From Anaerolineales bacterium (GTDB taxonomy: Bacteria; Chloroflexota; Anaerolineae; B4-G1; DUEL01), in the NCBI GenBank assembly GCA_015662065.1, contig DQUX01000221.1, forward strand, positions 1 to 5,131: a stretch of 5,131 nucleotides of DNA, read 5' to 3'. Positions 5,127-5,131 of this stretch are shown piece after piece. The notes below the pieces were generated by a model that saw only the letters and a program-made list of their open reading frames with translations, was not told the origin of the DNA and ran no database searches. Position 1 is the stretch's first letter. Every line of letters starts with the position of its first letter. Made by a program: the position numbers and the translations under genes.

Positions 5127-5131
5127 CTCTA

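Overview
The window is GC-rich and almost fully coding. The gene set and order suggest a Chloroflexota (Anaerolineae-like) bacterium. The evidence is the syntenic block rpe / rpmB / asp23 / fakA / degV / recG, a RecG with a long N-terminal extension, GTG starts and heptamer intergenic repeats. The phylum is inferred from memory of such proteins, not from a search. No mobile element, tRNA, rRNA or CRISPR array is visible.

Layout: positions 1-4028 hold a tight minus-strand operon. Read in its own direction it runs asp23/yloU (4028-3672), fakA/yloV (3656-2016), a divergent degV paralog (1973-1107), a canonical degV (1107-271) and the start of a probable recG (261 to beyond base 1). Gaps are 15, 42, -1 and 9 bases, so the genes are probably co-transcribed. 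A second promoter is likely at the end of fakA. Divergent from this operon is rpmB (4123-4305, plus strand), which ends in one or two hairpins. Facing it is rpe (5047-4367, minus strand), whose stop codon lies inside the T-tract of the rpmB terminator. The last bases carry a strong promoter-like element pointing out of the window.

Functionally, FakA and the DegV/FakB proteins form the fatty-acid kinase system: DegV proteins carry a fatty acid and FakA phosphorylates it to acyl-phosphate for phospholipid synthesis. Two DegV genes beside one kinase suggest two carriers with different acyl preferences. Asp23 is a small protein of the alkaline-shock family that is commonly encoded next to fakA. 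rpmB (ribosomal protein L28), rpe (pentose phosphate and Calvin-type pathways) and recG (replication-fork repair) are housekeeping genes that share this neighbourhood in Firmicutes such as Bacillus subtilis.

I found no clearly new system. The points worth a second look are regulatory or concern single residues. They are divergent promoters with overlapping -10 boxes, an apparently leaderless rpe mRNA, an internal promoter plus heptamer repeat before the degV pair, loss of the fatty-acid-binding threonines in one DegV, and an Asp in place of a putative zinc-ligand Cys in FakA.
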